Source of the DNA: CADCUY01 sp964242735
GTDB taxonomy: Bacteria > Actinomycetota > Actinomycetes > Actinomycetales > Quadrisphaeraceae
Length of the DNA stretch: 64,000 bases
Assembly: GCA_964242735.1 (NCBI GenBank)
Contig: CAXTAK010000010.1
Location: forward strand, 1 to 64,000
Reading direction: 5' to 3'
Below, piece by piece: positions 8,901 through 18,182 of the stretch. Below the pieces are notes generated by a model. The model made no database searches, was not told the origin of the DNA, and worked only from the letters and a program-made list of their open reading frames with translations. Both the position numbers and the translations under genes were made by a program. Each line of letters starts with the position of its first letter. The first letter of the stretch is position 1.

Positions 8901-11032
8901 GCGACCTGCCCCGCAGTCATCTGGGCCTGCACGGCGGTGATCGCCACGGTGGAGACGATGTCGGCGACGGTGCACCCGCGCGAGAGGTCGTTGACCGGGC
9001 GGCGCAGCCCCTGGAGCACCGGGCCCACGGCCACCGCGCCCGCGGAGCGCTGCACCGCCTTGTACGTGGTGTTCCCCGTGTTCAGGTCGGGGAAGACCAG
9101 GACGGTCGCGTGCCCCGCGACGGGGTTGTCGGGCAGCTTGGCCGCTCCCGTCGCGGGGTCGACGGCCGCGTCGTACTGGATCGGACCGGCCAGCGGCAGT
9201 CCCGGCCGCCTCGTCGCGACGATCTGCGTGGCCGCGCGCACCTTGTCGACGTCGGCGCCGGCCCCGGAGGACCCGGTGGAGTACGAGAGCATCGCCACCG
9301 CGGGCACCACCCCGAAGGCCTCCGCGGTCGCGGCGGTGGTCAGGGCGATGTCGGCGAGCTCCTCAGCGGTGGGGTCGAGGTTCACCGCGCAGTCGGCGAA
9401 GACGAGCACCTGCTCGGGCATGCACATGAGGAACGCACCCGAGACCCGGGAGACGCCGGGCACGGTCTTGATGACCTCCAGCGCCGGCCGGATCGTGGTG
9501 GCGGTGGTGTGCGTGGCACCGGAGACCATGCCGTCGGCGCTGCCGGTGGCGACCATCATCGTCCCGAAGTACGTGGGGTCGACCACGACGTCGCGGGCGG
9601 CGGCCTCGGTGACGCCCTTGTGGGCTCGGGCCCTCGCGTAGGCCGCCGCCAGCTCGGGCAGCAGCGGGGAGGACGCGGGATCCACGACGTCCACGCCCGT
9701 GAGGTCGACGCCGAGCTGCCCGGCGCGGGCGGCGACCTCGGCCGGGTCGCCGAGGAGCACGAGGTCGGCGACGTCGAGGTTGACCAGCTCCTCCGCGGCG
9801 CGCAGCACCCTCTCGTCCCCGCTCTCGGGCAGGACCACGGTGCGCCGCTGGGCGCGGGCCCGCTCCATCAGCCGCGCCCGGAACATCGCGGGGGTGACGA
9901 CGTCGGTGCGCGAGAGGCGGATCGCCTCGAGGAGCGCCTCGGTGTCGACGGCAGCCGCGAACGCGCCGAGGGCGGCGGCGACCTTGCGGGAGGAACCCGG
10001 GCGCATCACGCCCTGCAGGCCCTGCAGGCGGTCGAGGGTGGCGTAGGTGTCGCCCTCGACGCTGACCACGGGCATCCCCGAGGGCTCCAGCAGCGACAGG
10101 CCGAGGGCGTCGGGGCGGCTGCCCACGGTGAGCACCACCCCGGCGGGGGTGGGAAGGGTCGGGCTGACGGCGGCGGCCGCCGCGCCCACCGCGAGGTCGA
10201 GGCGGTCACCGGAGGTGACCAGCAGCACCCCGTCGCGCAGCCGCGGGAGCACGGTCTGCAGGTGCCCCGCGCCGGCGAGGTACCCGTCGACCTCGCGGGC
10301 GGTGCCCGCGGCGGCGCCGACGAGCAGGGTGCCGCCGAGGGCGGTGACCACCTCGTCGACGGTCAGCGCCGACAGCACCGGCAGCTCCGGCAGCACGTAC
10401 ACCGGCGGGGCGCCCCGGCCCTCGTGGCCGGCCGGCCCGCCGCCCGCGGGGTGCTGCAGCTCCCCGCGCAGGCGGGCGGTCAGGCGCGGTGCGGCGGCGG
10501 GCTCGGCGCGGTTGACCACGGTGGCGACCTCGGTGCAGCCCCGGCCGGTGAGGACGGCGCGCGCGGAGCGGGCGGCCTCGACGACGGTGTCGTCGTCCTT
10601 GCCGGCGGCGGAGACCACGGTGATCACCGGCGCGCCGAGGTTCACGGCGAGGACGGCGTTGAGGTCGAGCTCGGTGGCCGGGGACGGGCCGGTGAAGTCG
10701 GTGCCGACGACGAGCACGAAGTCGCTGTGCGCCCGCAGCCGGGCCACGCGCTCCCCGACCTCGGCGACCAGGCGCGACGCGTCGTCCCCGGCGCTGAGCA
10801 GGGCCGCGGCCTCGGCCCACGTCAGGCCCACCGCGTCCTCGTCGGCCTCGTCGAGGTGGTAGCGCTCGCGGAGCAGGTCGACGAGGGGGTCGGGGCGGGT
10901 GCGGTCGGCGACGACCGGCCGGAAGACCGCGGGACGCTGCACCGAGGCGACGAGCAGGTCGAGCACCCCCAGGGCGACGACGGTCTTGCCGGCGCCGGCC
11001 TCCAGCGCGGTCACGTACAGGGTGTCCGACAC
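8897..11032 (-). CDS. pta: Phosphate acetyltransferase
   Basis: A 711-residue long-form Pta that makes acetyl phosphate from acetyl-CoA. The N-terminal third is a P-loop BioD-like domain (LEAGAGKTVVALGVLDLL near residue 10), followed by a DRTGG region and the C-terminal catalytic PTA_PTB domain (about 380-705), with MVATGSADGMVSGA and SYSTGSSGAGADVDKV. The GTG at 11032 starts right at the family N-terminus; upstream codons in frame are shadow. ackA follows with a 4-nt overlap, giving the standard overflow/acetate-assimilation pair. Confidence 0.96.
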
Positions 11033-11196
11033 GGGCCGATCCTGGCGCCCGGGTCGGCGGTGCGCCAACCGGTGCACCGACCGGTGCGCCGTCCCGCCCC
11101 GCCGGTCGGGCGCCACCCGCGACCACCGCTGCGGGTGCTGGCGGCCGGCGCAGCAGCAGCAGGTCTGGTGTCGGCGGGTCTGGTGGGATGGCGGTC

Positions 11197-12003
11197 ATGA
11201 CCGCGATCGGTGTCATCGCCCGCCCCGAGCTGGCCCCCGAGGAGCTGCTGGACGCCGCCGTGGCCGTCGAGGACGCCGGTGTGGAGGAGCTGTGGCTCTG
11301 GGAGGACTGCTTCCTCGCCGGGGGCGTGGCGACGTCCGCCGCCGTCCTGGCCCGCACCAGCGCCCTGGTCGTCGGCCTGGGGCTGATGCCCGCGCCGCTG
11401 CGGAACCCGGCGCTCGCGGCGATGGAGGTCGGCGCCCTGGCCCGGCTCGCCGCCGGCCGCTTCCTGCCCGCCACCGGGCACGGGGTGCTGAGCTGGATGG
11501 AGCAGGTCGGCGCGCGCGCGGCCTCGCCGATGGGCCTGCTGGAGGAGCACACCGCCGCGGTACGGGCCCTGCTCCACGGCGAGGAGGTCACCGCGGACGG
11601 CGAGCACGTGCGCCTGGCCGCCGTGCGCCTCGACCACCCGCCGGCCGCGGCGCCGCCGCTGCTGGTCGGCGCCCGCGGCCCCAAGACCCTGCGCCTGGCC
11701 GGGCGGGTCGCCGACGGGGTGGTCCTCGACGTCCACGACGGCGGCCCCACGCCGGCCACGGTCGCCGACGCCCTGACCGCGGTGCGCGAGGGCCGGGCGA
11801 CCTCGGTGGTGCACGCGCCCGGGGCGCCGCTGCACGTGGTGGTCTTCGTCGAGCCCGACGAGGACCCCGCCGGGCAGGCGCTGGGCCTGGCGGCGGCCGG
11901 GGCGACGTCCGTGGTCTTCCAGCCCTCGGCGAGCTCCCCGGGGCCGGGCTCGGTGCTGCCCGCGGCGCTGGCCGCGCAGCGCGCGCTGGCCGCAGCGGGC
12001 TGA
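11197..12003 (+). CDS. LLM-class (luciferase-like) flavin-dependent oxidoreductase
   Basis: About 268 residues, divergent from pta. The N-terminus (IGVIARPEL) and segments such as ELWLWEDCFLAGG, RFLPATGHG and LLVGARGPKTLRLAGRVADG are typical of bacterial-luciferase-like TIM barrels, many of which in actinobacteria use F420 rather than FMN. The ATG at 11197 is preferred over 11188 because a GGTGGG lies at proper spacing. The substrate is unknown. Confidence 0.82.
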   Translation: MTAIGVIARPELAPEELLDAAVAVEDAGVEELWLWEDCFLAGGVATSAAVLARTSALVVGLGLMPAPLRNPALAAMEVGALARLAAGRFLPATGHGVLSWMEQVGARAASPMGLLEEHTAAVRALLHGEEVTADGEHVRLAAVRLDHPPAAAPPLLVGARGPKTLRLAGRVADGVVLDVHDGGPTPATVADALTAVREGRATSVVHAPGAPLHVVVFVEPDEDPAGQALGLAAAGATSVVFQPSASSPGPGSVLPAALAAQRALAAAG

Positions 12004-12169
12004 CCCCGGCGGGGTGGCCGGGCGCTCGTCGTGCGGAGCCGCCCGCTGGGCTGTCGGTGGCCGGTGCGAGGGTGTTCCCGTGGTGGTCACCGGGTCGCCG
12101 GCGGCGCTCCACCGCGGTCACCCCGCCGATCGAGCATCAGCGGCACGCCCAGACCGCCACGACACGCCG

Positions 12170-12185
12170 ACACAACATGTGGGCT
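12170..12185. promoter_or_regulatory. Candidate NrdR box 1
   Basis: The sequence ACACAACATGTGGGCT has a left half matching the NrdR consensus (acaCwAtATaTwGtgt) at 7 of 8 positions. Its centre is 31 bp (three helical turns) from the centre of box 2, the spacing expected for NrdR box pairs upstream of ribonucleotide reductase operons. Confidence 0.55.
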
Positions 12186-12200
12186 CCTAGCGCACCTGGC

Positions 12201-12216
12201 CCCCCGCATGTAGTGT
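12201..12216. promoter_or_regulatory. Candidate NrdR box 2 overlapping the -10 region
   Basis: The right half TGTAGTGT matches the NrdR consensus right half closely; the left half is degenerate. The box overlaps a TAGTGT -10 element, so bound NrdR would block RNA polymerase. Paired with box 1 at 31 bp centre to centre. Confidence 0.5.
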
Positions 12217-12397
12217 CGGAGCAGCGAGATCGAGTGCTACCGCTTCCCCCGGCCCCCGCGGCCGCGGTCGGTACCGATGTGCGACGAAGCGCCACGAGCA
12301 CCGATCACAGCACCCCGTCACCGCTCGTCACGACCACGGTGACGACGACCCCCACGACCGCCCCACTGACCAGCCCGCCGAACACCCAGGAGCACCC

Positions 12398-15300
12398 GTG
12401 ACACAGGTCCTGCCAGAGACGGACGACGCACCCCGCGTCCTCCACGACGACACCGACGCCGATGGGGTGAGCACCGGAGGGACCACGCCCACCGGTGTCG
12501 TCACCCGGCGCGGCGCGTACGCCCCGTTCGACGCCGAGCGCATCAGGGTCGCGATCACCAAGGCGTTCCTGGAGGTCGAGGGCGAGGCCGCCGAGCACTC
12601 CGCGCGGGTGCACGAGCAGGTGCAGGAGCTCACCGACTCCGTCGTGGCGACCCTGGTGCGCAACTCCCTGGCCGAGGCCGGGTCGTCGGGGCGCCCGGTG
12701 CTGGTGGAGGAGGTGCAGGACCAGGTCGAGCTCACGCTGATGCGCGCCGGGCAGTTCCGCATCGCCCGCGCCTACATCCTCTACCGCGAGGCCCACGCCG
12801 CGGCCCGCCGCGAGCGCGAGAGCGCCCTTCCCCAGGTGGTGGTGCCTGCGCTGAGCGTGCGCACCACCGACGGGGAGGTCGTGCCGCTGGACCGCGACCG
12901 GCTCCGCGTCGTCGTCGCCGAGGCCTGCGCCGGTCTGCCGACCGTGGACGCCGACGCGGTCGTCACCGAGGCGGTGCGCACGCTCTACGACGGGGTCGGT
13001 GAGCTGGAGGTCGCGCAGGCCCTGGTGCTGGCCGCGCGCACCAAGGTCGAGGTCGACCCCGACTACACCTACGTCTCCTCCCGGCTGCTGCTGGACGTGC
13101 TGCGCAGCGAGGCCCTGACCGCCGTGGCCGGTGAGCGCCGCCAGGCCAGCCAGCAGGAGATGCACGCCCTGTACCCGGGCTACCTGCAGGGGTACGTCGC
13201 GAAGGGCATCGCGCTCGGGATGCTCGACCCGCGCCTGGCCGACTTCGACCTCGCCCGGCTCGGCGCCGCCATCGACGCCGACCGGGACCTGTCGTTCACG
13301 TTCCTGGGGCTGCAGACCCTCTACGACCGGTACTTCCTGCACGAGCGGGGGCAGCGCTACGAGCTGCCGCAGGTGTTCTTCCTGCGCGTGGCGATGGGCC
13401 TGGCCCTGAACGAGGGCGAGGCGAAGGAGGAGCGGGCGATCGAGTTCTACCAGCTCATCTCCTCCTTCGACTTCATGTGCTCCACGCCCACCCTGTTCAA
13501 CGCCGGCACGACACGCCCGCAGCTGAGCTCCTGCTTCCTGACGACGGTCTCCGACGACCTGTCGGGCATCTTCCAGTCCATCAAGGACAACGCGCTGCTC
13601 GCGAAGTACTCCGGTGGGCTCGGCAACGACTGGACGCCGGTGCGCGGCATCGGCGCGCACATCAAGGGCACGAACGGGCAGAGCCAGGGCATCGTGCCGT
13701 TCCTGAAGATCGCCAACGACACGGCGGTGGCCGTGAACCAGGGCGGCAAGCGCAAGGGCGCGGTGTGCGCGTACCTGGAGACCTGGCACATCGACGTCGA
13801 GGAGTTCCTCGAGCTGCGGAAGAACACCGGCGACGAGCGCCGGCGCACCCACGACATGAACACCGCGAACTGGGTGCCCGACCTGTTCATGCAGCGGGTC
13901 GCCGAGCGCGGGTCGTGGACCCTGTTCTCCCCCGACGAGACCCCCGACCTGCACGACCTGTACGGGCCGGCCTTCGCCGTCCGCTACGCGGAGTACGAGG
14001 CGGCGGCGGCGCGCGGGGAGCTGCGGGTGCACCGCACGCTGGCCGCCGTGGACCTGTGGCGCAAGATGCTCACCGCGCTGTTCGAGACCGGGCACCCGTG
14101 GATCACGTTCAAGGACCCGTGCAACCTGCGCTCCCCGCAGCAGCACACCGGGGTGGTGCACTCCTCGAACCTGTGCACCGAGATCACCCTGAACACCAGC
14201 GCCGACGAGGTCGCGGTGTGCAACCTCGGCTCCGTGAACCTCGCCGCGCACGTGGGCGCGCAGGGCCTGGACGTGGAGCGGCTGCGAGCCACGGTGCGCA
14301 CCGCGGTGCGGATGCTCGACAACGTCATCGACCTGAACCTGTACACGATCCCCCAGGCGGAGAACGCGAACCAGGCGCACCGGCCCGTGGGGCTGGGGCT
14401 CATGGGCTTCCAGGACGCGCTGTTCACGATGCGCCTGCCCTACTCCTCCCCCGCGGCGGTGGACTTCGCCGACACCTCGATGGAGCAGATCTCCTACGCG
14501 GCGATCGAGGCGAGCTCGGACCTCGCCGTCGAGCGGGGCCGGTACGCCTCCTTCGACGGGTCGCTGTGGAGCCGCGGCGTGCTGCCGATCGACTCCCTGG
14601 AGCTGCTGCGCACCGCGCGCGGCGGTGACGTCACCCTCGACACCTCGACCACCCTCGACTGGGCGCCGCTGCGCGAGAAGGTGCAGCAGCAGGGGATGCG
14701 CAACTCCAACGTCATGGCCATCGCCCCGACGGCGACCATCAGCAACATCGTGGGGGTCGCGCAGTCGATCGAGCCGATGTACCGGAACCTGTTCGTGAAG
14801 TCGAACATGAGCGGTGACTTCACCGTCGTCAACGCCGCCCTGGTGCGCGACCTCGCCCAGCGGGGCCTGTGGGACGAGGTGATGGTCTCCGACCTGAAGT
14901 ACTTCGACGGGTCGCTGGGGCAGATCGACCGGGTGCCGGCCGACCTGCGCGACCTGTACGCGACGGCGTTCGAGGTGGAGCCGATGTGGCTCGTGCAGTC
15001 GGCGGCTCGGCGGCAGAAGTGGATCGACCAGGCGCAGTCGCTGAACCTGTACGTGACCCAGCCGAACGGGAAGGTGCTCGACGAGCTGTACCGCTCGGCG
15101 TGGCAGCACGGGCTGAAGACCACGTACTACCTGCGCTCCTCCTCGGCGACGCACGTGGAGAAGAGCACCCTGCGCGGCACCGACGGAAAGCTCAACGCGG
15201 TCTCCTCGGGGGCCCCGGCCGGGCCGGCCGCCCCGGGGGCGGTGGCGTCGCCGGTGGTGATCCCGGCGCAGTCCCCCGCGCCGTCGCCGGTGGCCGCTGC

Positions 15301-15475
15301 CCCGGTGCCGCCCCCCGTGCCGGCTGCCGCGGTGCCCCCGGCGGCGGTGACGGCGAGCCCGCCGGCCACTCCCCCCGCGGTCTTCACGCAGTCGCCGTCC
15401 CCGCTGATCGAGCTGCCGGTCGACGCGGTGGCGTGCTCGATCGAGAACGGCGAGGACTGCGAGGCGTGCCAGTGA
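12398..15475 (+). CDS. nrdA: Ribonucleoside-diphosphate reductase class I, large subunit
   Basis: A 1025-residue alpha subunit that reduces NDPs to dNDPs. Two ATP-cone-like modules lie at the N-terminus (about 36-125 and 149-240), the second retaining the VPLDRDRLR core, before the catalytic barrel. Active-site residues are visible: LSSCFL (near 377), NLCTEI (near 591), CNLGSVNLA (near 606), the radical-transfer Tyr pair in TTYYLR (near 909), and a C-terminal redox pair in CEACQ. A Pro/Ala/Val-rich linker of roughly 60 residues separates the barrel from this swinging tail. The GTG start has AGGAGC upstream. nrdB follows. The double ATP cone and the partner NrdB resemble the Chlamydia-type (class Ic) enzyme. 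Confidence 0.95.
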   Translation: MTQVLPETDDAPRVLHDDTDADGVSTGGTTPTGVVTRRGAYAPFDAERIRVAITKAFLEVEGEAAEHSARVHEQVQELTDSVVATLVRNSLAEAGSSGRPVLVEEVQDQVELTLMRAGQFRIARAYILYREAHAAARRERESALPQVVVPALSVRTTDGEVVPLDRDRLRVVVAEACAGLPTVDADAVVTEAVRTLYDGVGELEVAQALVLAARTKVEVDPDYTYVSSRLLLDVLRSEALTAVAGERRQASQQEMHALYPGYLQGYVAKGIALGMLDPRLADFDLARLGAAIDADRDLSFTFLGLQTLYDRYFLHERGQRYELPQVFFLRVAMGLALNEGEAKEERAIEFYQLISSFDFMCSTPTLFNAGTTRPQLSSCFLTTVSDDLSGIFQSIKDNALLAKYSGGLGNDWTPVRGIGAHIKGTNGQSQGIVPFLKIANDTAVAVNQGGKRKGAVCAYLETWHIDVEEFLELRKNTGDERRRTHDMNTANWVPDLFMQRVAERGSWTLFSPDETPDLHDLYGPAFAVRYAEYEAAAARGELRVHRTLAAVDLWRKMLTALFETGHPWITFKDPCNLRSPQQHTGVVHSSNLCTEITLNTSADEVAVCNLGSVNLAAHVGAQGLDVERLRATVRTAVRMLDNVIDLNLYTIPQAENANQAHRPVGLGLMGFQDALFTMRLPYSSPAAVDFADTSMEQISYAAIEASSDLAVERGRYASFDGSLWSRGVLPIDSLELLRTARGGDVTLDTSTTLDWAPLREKVQQQGMRNSNVMAIAPTATISNIVGVAQSIEPMYRNLFVKSNMSGDFTVVNAALVRDLAQRGLWDEVMVSDLKYFDGSLGQIDRVPADLRDLYATAFEVEPMWLVQSAARRQKWIDQAQSLNLYVTQPNGKVLDELYRSAWQHGLKTTYYLRSSSATHVEKSTLRGTDGKLNAVSSGAPAGPAAPGAVASPVVIPAQSPAPSPVAAAPVPPPVPAAAVPPAAVTASPPATPPAVFTQSPSPLIELPVDAVACSIENGEDCEACQ

Positions 15476-15549
15476 GCGCACCGACCCGATCCCGCGAGAC
15501 GACCCAGCTCCACGCGACCACCCAGACCCGACCCACCGAGGAGACCACC

Positions 15550-16623
15550 GTGAGCATCCAGGAAGCCGCCCCGAGCACCGGGCTCGGCGTCATCGAGGTC
15601 GGCGCCGGCCGCGTCGACGTCAGCGAGAAGGCGATGATCAACGCCCGCGCCGACGTGAACCAGCTGCTGCCGCTGAAGTACGGGTGGGCGTGGGAGAAGT
15701 ACCTGGCCGGGTGCAACAACCACTGGATGCCCACCGAGGTCTCGATGCAGGCCGACATCGCGCTGTGGAAGTCGCCCAACGGCCTCTCCGAGGACGAGCG
15801 GCTCATGCTCAAGCGCAACCTCGGCTTCTTCGCCACCGCCGAGAGCCTCGTGGCGAACAACATCGTGCTCGCGGTGTACCGGCAGCTGACGAACCCCGAG
15901 TGCCGCCAGTTCCTGCTGCGCCAGGCCTTCGAGGAGGCCGTGCACACGCACACCTTCCAGTACATCACCACCTCGCTGGGCCTCGACGAGGGCGAGCTGT
16001 TCAACATGTACCGGGAGGTCGAGTCGATCGCGGCCAAGGACAGCTGGGCGCTGCGCTACACCCAGCACCTCGAGGACCCGAGCTTCCGCACGGGAACCCC
16101 GGAGGCCGACCAGGACTTCCTGCGCGACCTCATCGCCTTCTACGTGGTCTTCGAGGGCATGTGGTTCTACACCGGCTTCGCGCAGATCCTGAGCCTCGGG
16201 CGGCGCAACAAGATGGTGGGCATCGCCGAGCAGTACCAGTACATCCTGCGCGACGAGTCGGTGCACCTGAACTTCGGCATCGACGTCATCAACCAGATCA
16301 AGGTGGAGAACCCCGGCCTGTGGAGCGCCGACTTCCAGGCCGAGGTGCGCCAGATGCTCACCGAGGCGTGCGAGCTGGAGATCGCCTACGGGCGCGAGAC
16401 GATGCCGCGCGGCATCCTGGGGCTGAACGCCGAGCTGTGCGCGCAGTACATGCACTTCATCACCAACCGCCGGTGCGCCCAGCTGGGCCTGACCCCGGTG
16501 TTCGCCGAGGTCGACAACCCGTTCCCGTGGATGAGCGAGTCGATGGACCTGAAGAAGGAGAAGAACTTCTTCGAGACGCGGGTCATCGAGTACCAGTCCG
16601 GTGGCGGGCTGTCCTGGGAGTGA
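15550..16623 (+). CDS. nrdB: Ribonucleoside-diphosphate reductase class I, small subunit, subclass Ic-like (Mn/Fe)
   Basis: A 357-residue ferritin-fold radical-generating subunit. Metal ligands are recognisable: Glu98 (FFATAESL), Glu129 and His132 (EEAVH), and the later RDESVHLNFG helix. The position of the tyrosyl radical, four residues after the ligand His, is Phe136 (TTC at 15955-15957), with Tyr138 two residues on; the first ligand is Glu instead of Asp. This combination defines the Chlamydia trachomatis-type subclass Ic, which uses a Mn(IV)/Fe(III) cofactor in place of a tyrosyl radical. The start is the GTG at 15550 behind a GAGGAG site; a GTG at 15472 overlapping the nrdA stop would add 26 polar residues. 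A terminator follows. Confidence 0.95.
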   Translation: MSIQEAAPSTGLGVIEVGAGRVDVSEKAMINARADVNQLLPLKYGWAWEKYLAGCNNHWMPTEVSMQADIALWKSPNGLSEDERLMLKRNLGFFATAESLVANNIVLAVYRQLTNPECRQFLLRQAFEEAVHTHTFQYITTSLGLDEGELFNMYREVESIAAKDSWALRYTQHLEDPSFRTGTPEADQDFLRDLIAFYVVFEGMWFYTGFAQILSLGRRNKMVGIAEQYQYILRDESVHLNFGIDVINQIKVENPGLWSADFQAEVRQMLTEACELEIAYGRETMPRGILGLNAELCAQYMHFITNRRCAQLGLTPVFAEVDNPFPWMSESMDLKKEKNFFETRVIEYQSGGGLSWE

Positions 16624-16938
16624 GCAGGTAGGTGATGCATCCGGTCGCACCTGCATCTTGAACCCGTGGAGTTCTCGACCGTCCGCCGCACACTGCGTGC
16701 GGCGGACGGTTCTTTGAAGTGTATTGTTGTCGCGCGTTTCGTTTTTGACGCTTGACGAATGTATGGTGCATCCCGCCTGCACGCGCCTCCGCAACAAGGC
16801 GAGGGTCGATCTGGCGTTGTTCACCAGGGGCGTCCGCCAGTAGGTGCTGGGGGCCTCAACGACCGGGTCGGGTGAGGCAGGCACGGGGTAGCGACCGACC
16901 ACGGGGTTGCTGACACTCCGTGACCGGAAGGCTTCCCC
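16624..16938. other. Intergenic stretch after nrdB leading into an IS remnant
   Basis: This 315-bp region holds the nrdAB terminator (16678-16710), then a locally AT-richer run with several T tracts (about 16710-16765) that is unlike the surrounding DNA and may be imported with the IS remnant. A 13-bp inverted repeat (16876-16888 with 16935-16947) brackets the transposase start. No intact gene is visible. Confidence 0.5.
16678..16710 (+). terminator. Terminator after nrdAB
   Basis: A perfect 14-bp stem (16678-16691 with 16697-16710) and 5-nt loop, followed by TCTTTG. It lies 54 bp after the nrdB stop. Confidence 0.85.
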
Positions 16939-17650
16939 GTGCCTGCCCTCCCAGCACGCCTGCTCGATCCCCTGCGCGAGCAGTTCCTCGACCTGATCGA
17001 CATCGCCCTGCCCCCGCCGGTGGACACCCACCCGCTGTGCTAGCACCGGCCCCGCATCAATGACGGCGTCGCCTTCGAGCACCTGATCACCGCGCTGGTC
17101 GTCGGGGTCGGCTACGAGAAGATCGCCACCTTGGCGTGCTCGGCGACCACGATGCGCCGCCGCCGTGATGAGTGGGCCCGCGCGGGTTTGCTGGACCAGC
17201 TGCACGCCGCCGTGACCGACGCCGACGACCAGGTGGTCGGGCTGGACCTGGAGCACGTGTGCATCGACGGGTGCATCACCAAGGCGCCCCGCTGGGCCAG
17301 GACGTCACCGTGCACCTGGACGCCGGGTATGCCCACGCCCCGTGCCGTGAGCAGCTGCACCAGCGTGGTCTGGGCTGCTCGATCTCCTCGCGAGGCACGC
17401 CGATCCAGGTCGGGCACCGGTGGGTGGTGGAGGCGACGAACTCGTGGACGGACGACTTCGGGAAGCTGCGCCGCTGCACCGAGCGGACCGAACTGGCAGT
17501 GCAGGCGTACTTGGACCTGGCGATGGCGATCGTCACGTCGCGTTCCCTGCTACGGCTGGCATGGACCCGGTACCGCTGGGAGGGCCGACCAAGATCACCA
17601 CGCATCCGCCGACCAACTGGCGGACGCCCTGAGACTCCATGTGCCTGACC
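16939..17650 (+). pseudogene. Degenerate IS5-type transposase
   Basis: From a GTG at 16939 the frame reads VPALPARLLDPL and onward like the N-terminus of an IS5-family DDE transposase. It is interrupted by TAG at 17041 just before HRPRINDGVAFEHLITALV. The same frame continues through the first DDE Asp region (VCIDGCITKAP), then homology jumps to another frame (VTVHLDAGY; RWVVEATNSW; AIVTSRSLLRLAWTRYRW), with the segment between the first and second catalytic regions missing. So there is at least one stop, an internal deletion and a frame change. No clear matching outer end was found on the right. It abuts a broken toxin gene, which it probably disrupted. Confidence 0.75.
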
Positions 17651-17713
17651 ATGCCCACTCCACAGTCGGGCACAGGAAGTCTCAGTCACCGGCTGGGCAC
17701 CGGTCAGTCGCCG

Positions 17714-17959
17714 TCAGCTCGACGATGCGGACGCTCGCTCAGAACTGCTCGCACGTGGACACGGCGCTGCGGAGTGCCTCTCGCCGTCGAGCCGCCCGGC
17801 GCGACTGGCCACCGCGAGGGCGGCTCGGACCTCCGGGGACGCGAGGCGGCTGGACACGGCGACATCGCAGCCACACCACAGCACCACCGCAGTGTCATTG
17901 CCGGACTCCCCGACGAGCAGCTTCACGAAGGCGCTGCTGTCGAAGCAGACGACCGTCAC
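17714..17959 (-). pseudogene. Truncated PIN-domain (VapC-type) toxin
   Basis: The GTG at 17959 begins FDSSAFVKLLV, the N-terminal PIN motif with its first acidic residue, and homology to VapC toxins continues to about residue 57 (SPEVRAALAVASRAGRLDGE). After that the frame is wrong; fragments of the expected continuation (VRIVEL) occur in another frame behind a stop, and the C-terminal acidic half of the active site is missing where the IS remnant begins. It lies 3 nt after the stop of the antitoxin remnant. It is expected to be non-functional. Confidence 0.72.
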
Positions 17960-17962
17960 GAG

Positions 17963-18175
17963 CTACCGCCGCTGCTCGCCCACGAGGTCGGCCACCGGGC
18001 CGTCCGCGCGAGACCGAGGCGTGGTGCTCGCCCGGGGACGCTCGGTGGAGAGCGGTGGGCTGAGCACTCTCCGCTGGGTCAGCTCCTCCAGGGGCGGGGC
18101 GGCATCGACCGGGACCAGCCGGGCGACGGGCACGCCGTGAACGCACAGAGCACGGACCGGTCGCTGTACACGTGA
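17963..18175 (-). pseudogene. Antitoxin remnant (Phd/YefM type), N-terminally eroded
   Basis: The C-terminal part is clear: HGVPVARLVPVDAAPPLEEL, then a Pro/Ser/Arg-rich tail ending in VADLVGEQRR, as in Phd-type antitoxins paired with PIN toxins. The N-terminal DNA-binding strand-helix part is not found upstream in any frame; that space is taken by the end of the Uma2 gene. The left boundary is the TAG at 17963-17965; the right boundary is approximate. Together with the toxin remnant it is a dead toxin-antitoxin module. Confidence 0.6.
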
Positions 18176-18182
18176 CCCGTGC

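Larger units (their letters stand above)
12004..12397 (+). promoter_or_regulatory. nrdAB upstream regulatory region
   Basis: A 394-bp gene-free stretch ahead of nrdA. The first 150 bp show nothing. It contains two candidate NrdR boxes (12170-12185 and 12201-12216), with a TANNNT-type -10 hexamer TAGTGT at 12211-12216 lying inside the second box, which would put the start point near 12223 and leave a leader of about 175 nt. A clear AGGAGC ribosome site is 6 nt before the nrdA GTG. No small ORF is convincing in the leader. Confidence 0.55.

Noticed and set aside
12305..15481. A 1058-residue open frame antisense to nrdA
   Set aside because: The sequence is Arg/His/Gly/Val-rich with no domain and mirrors the codon structure of nrdA on the other strand; it is a high-GC shadow frame.
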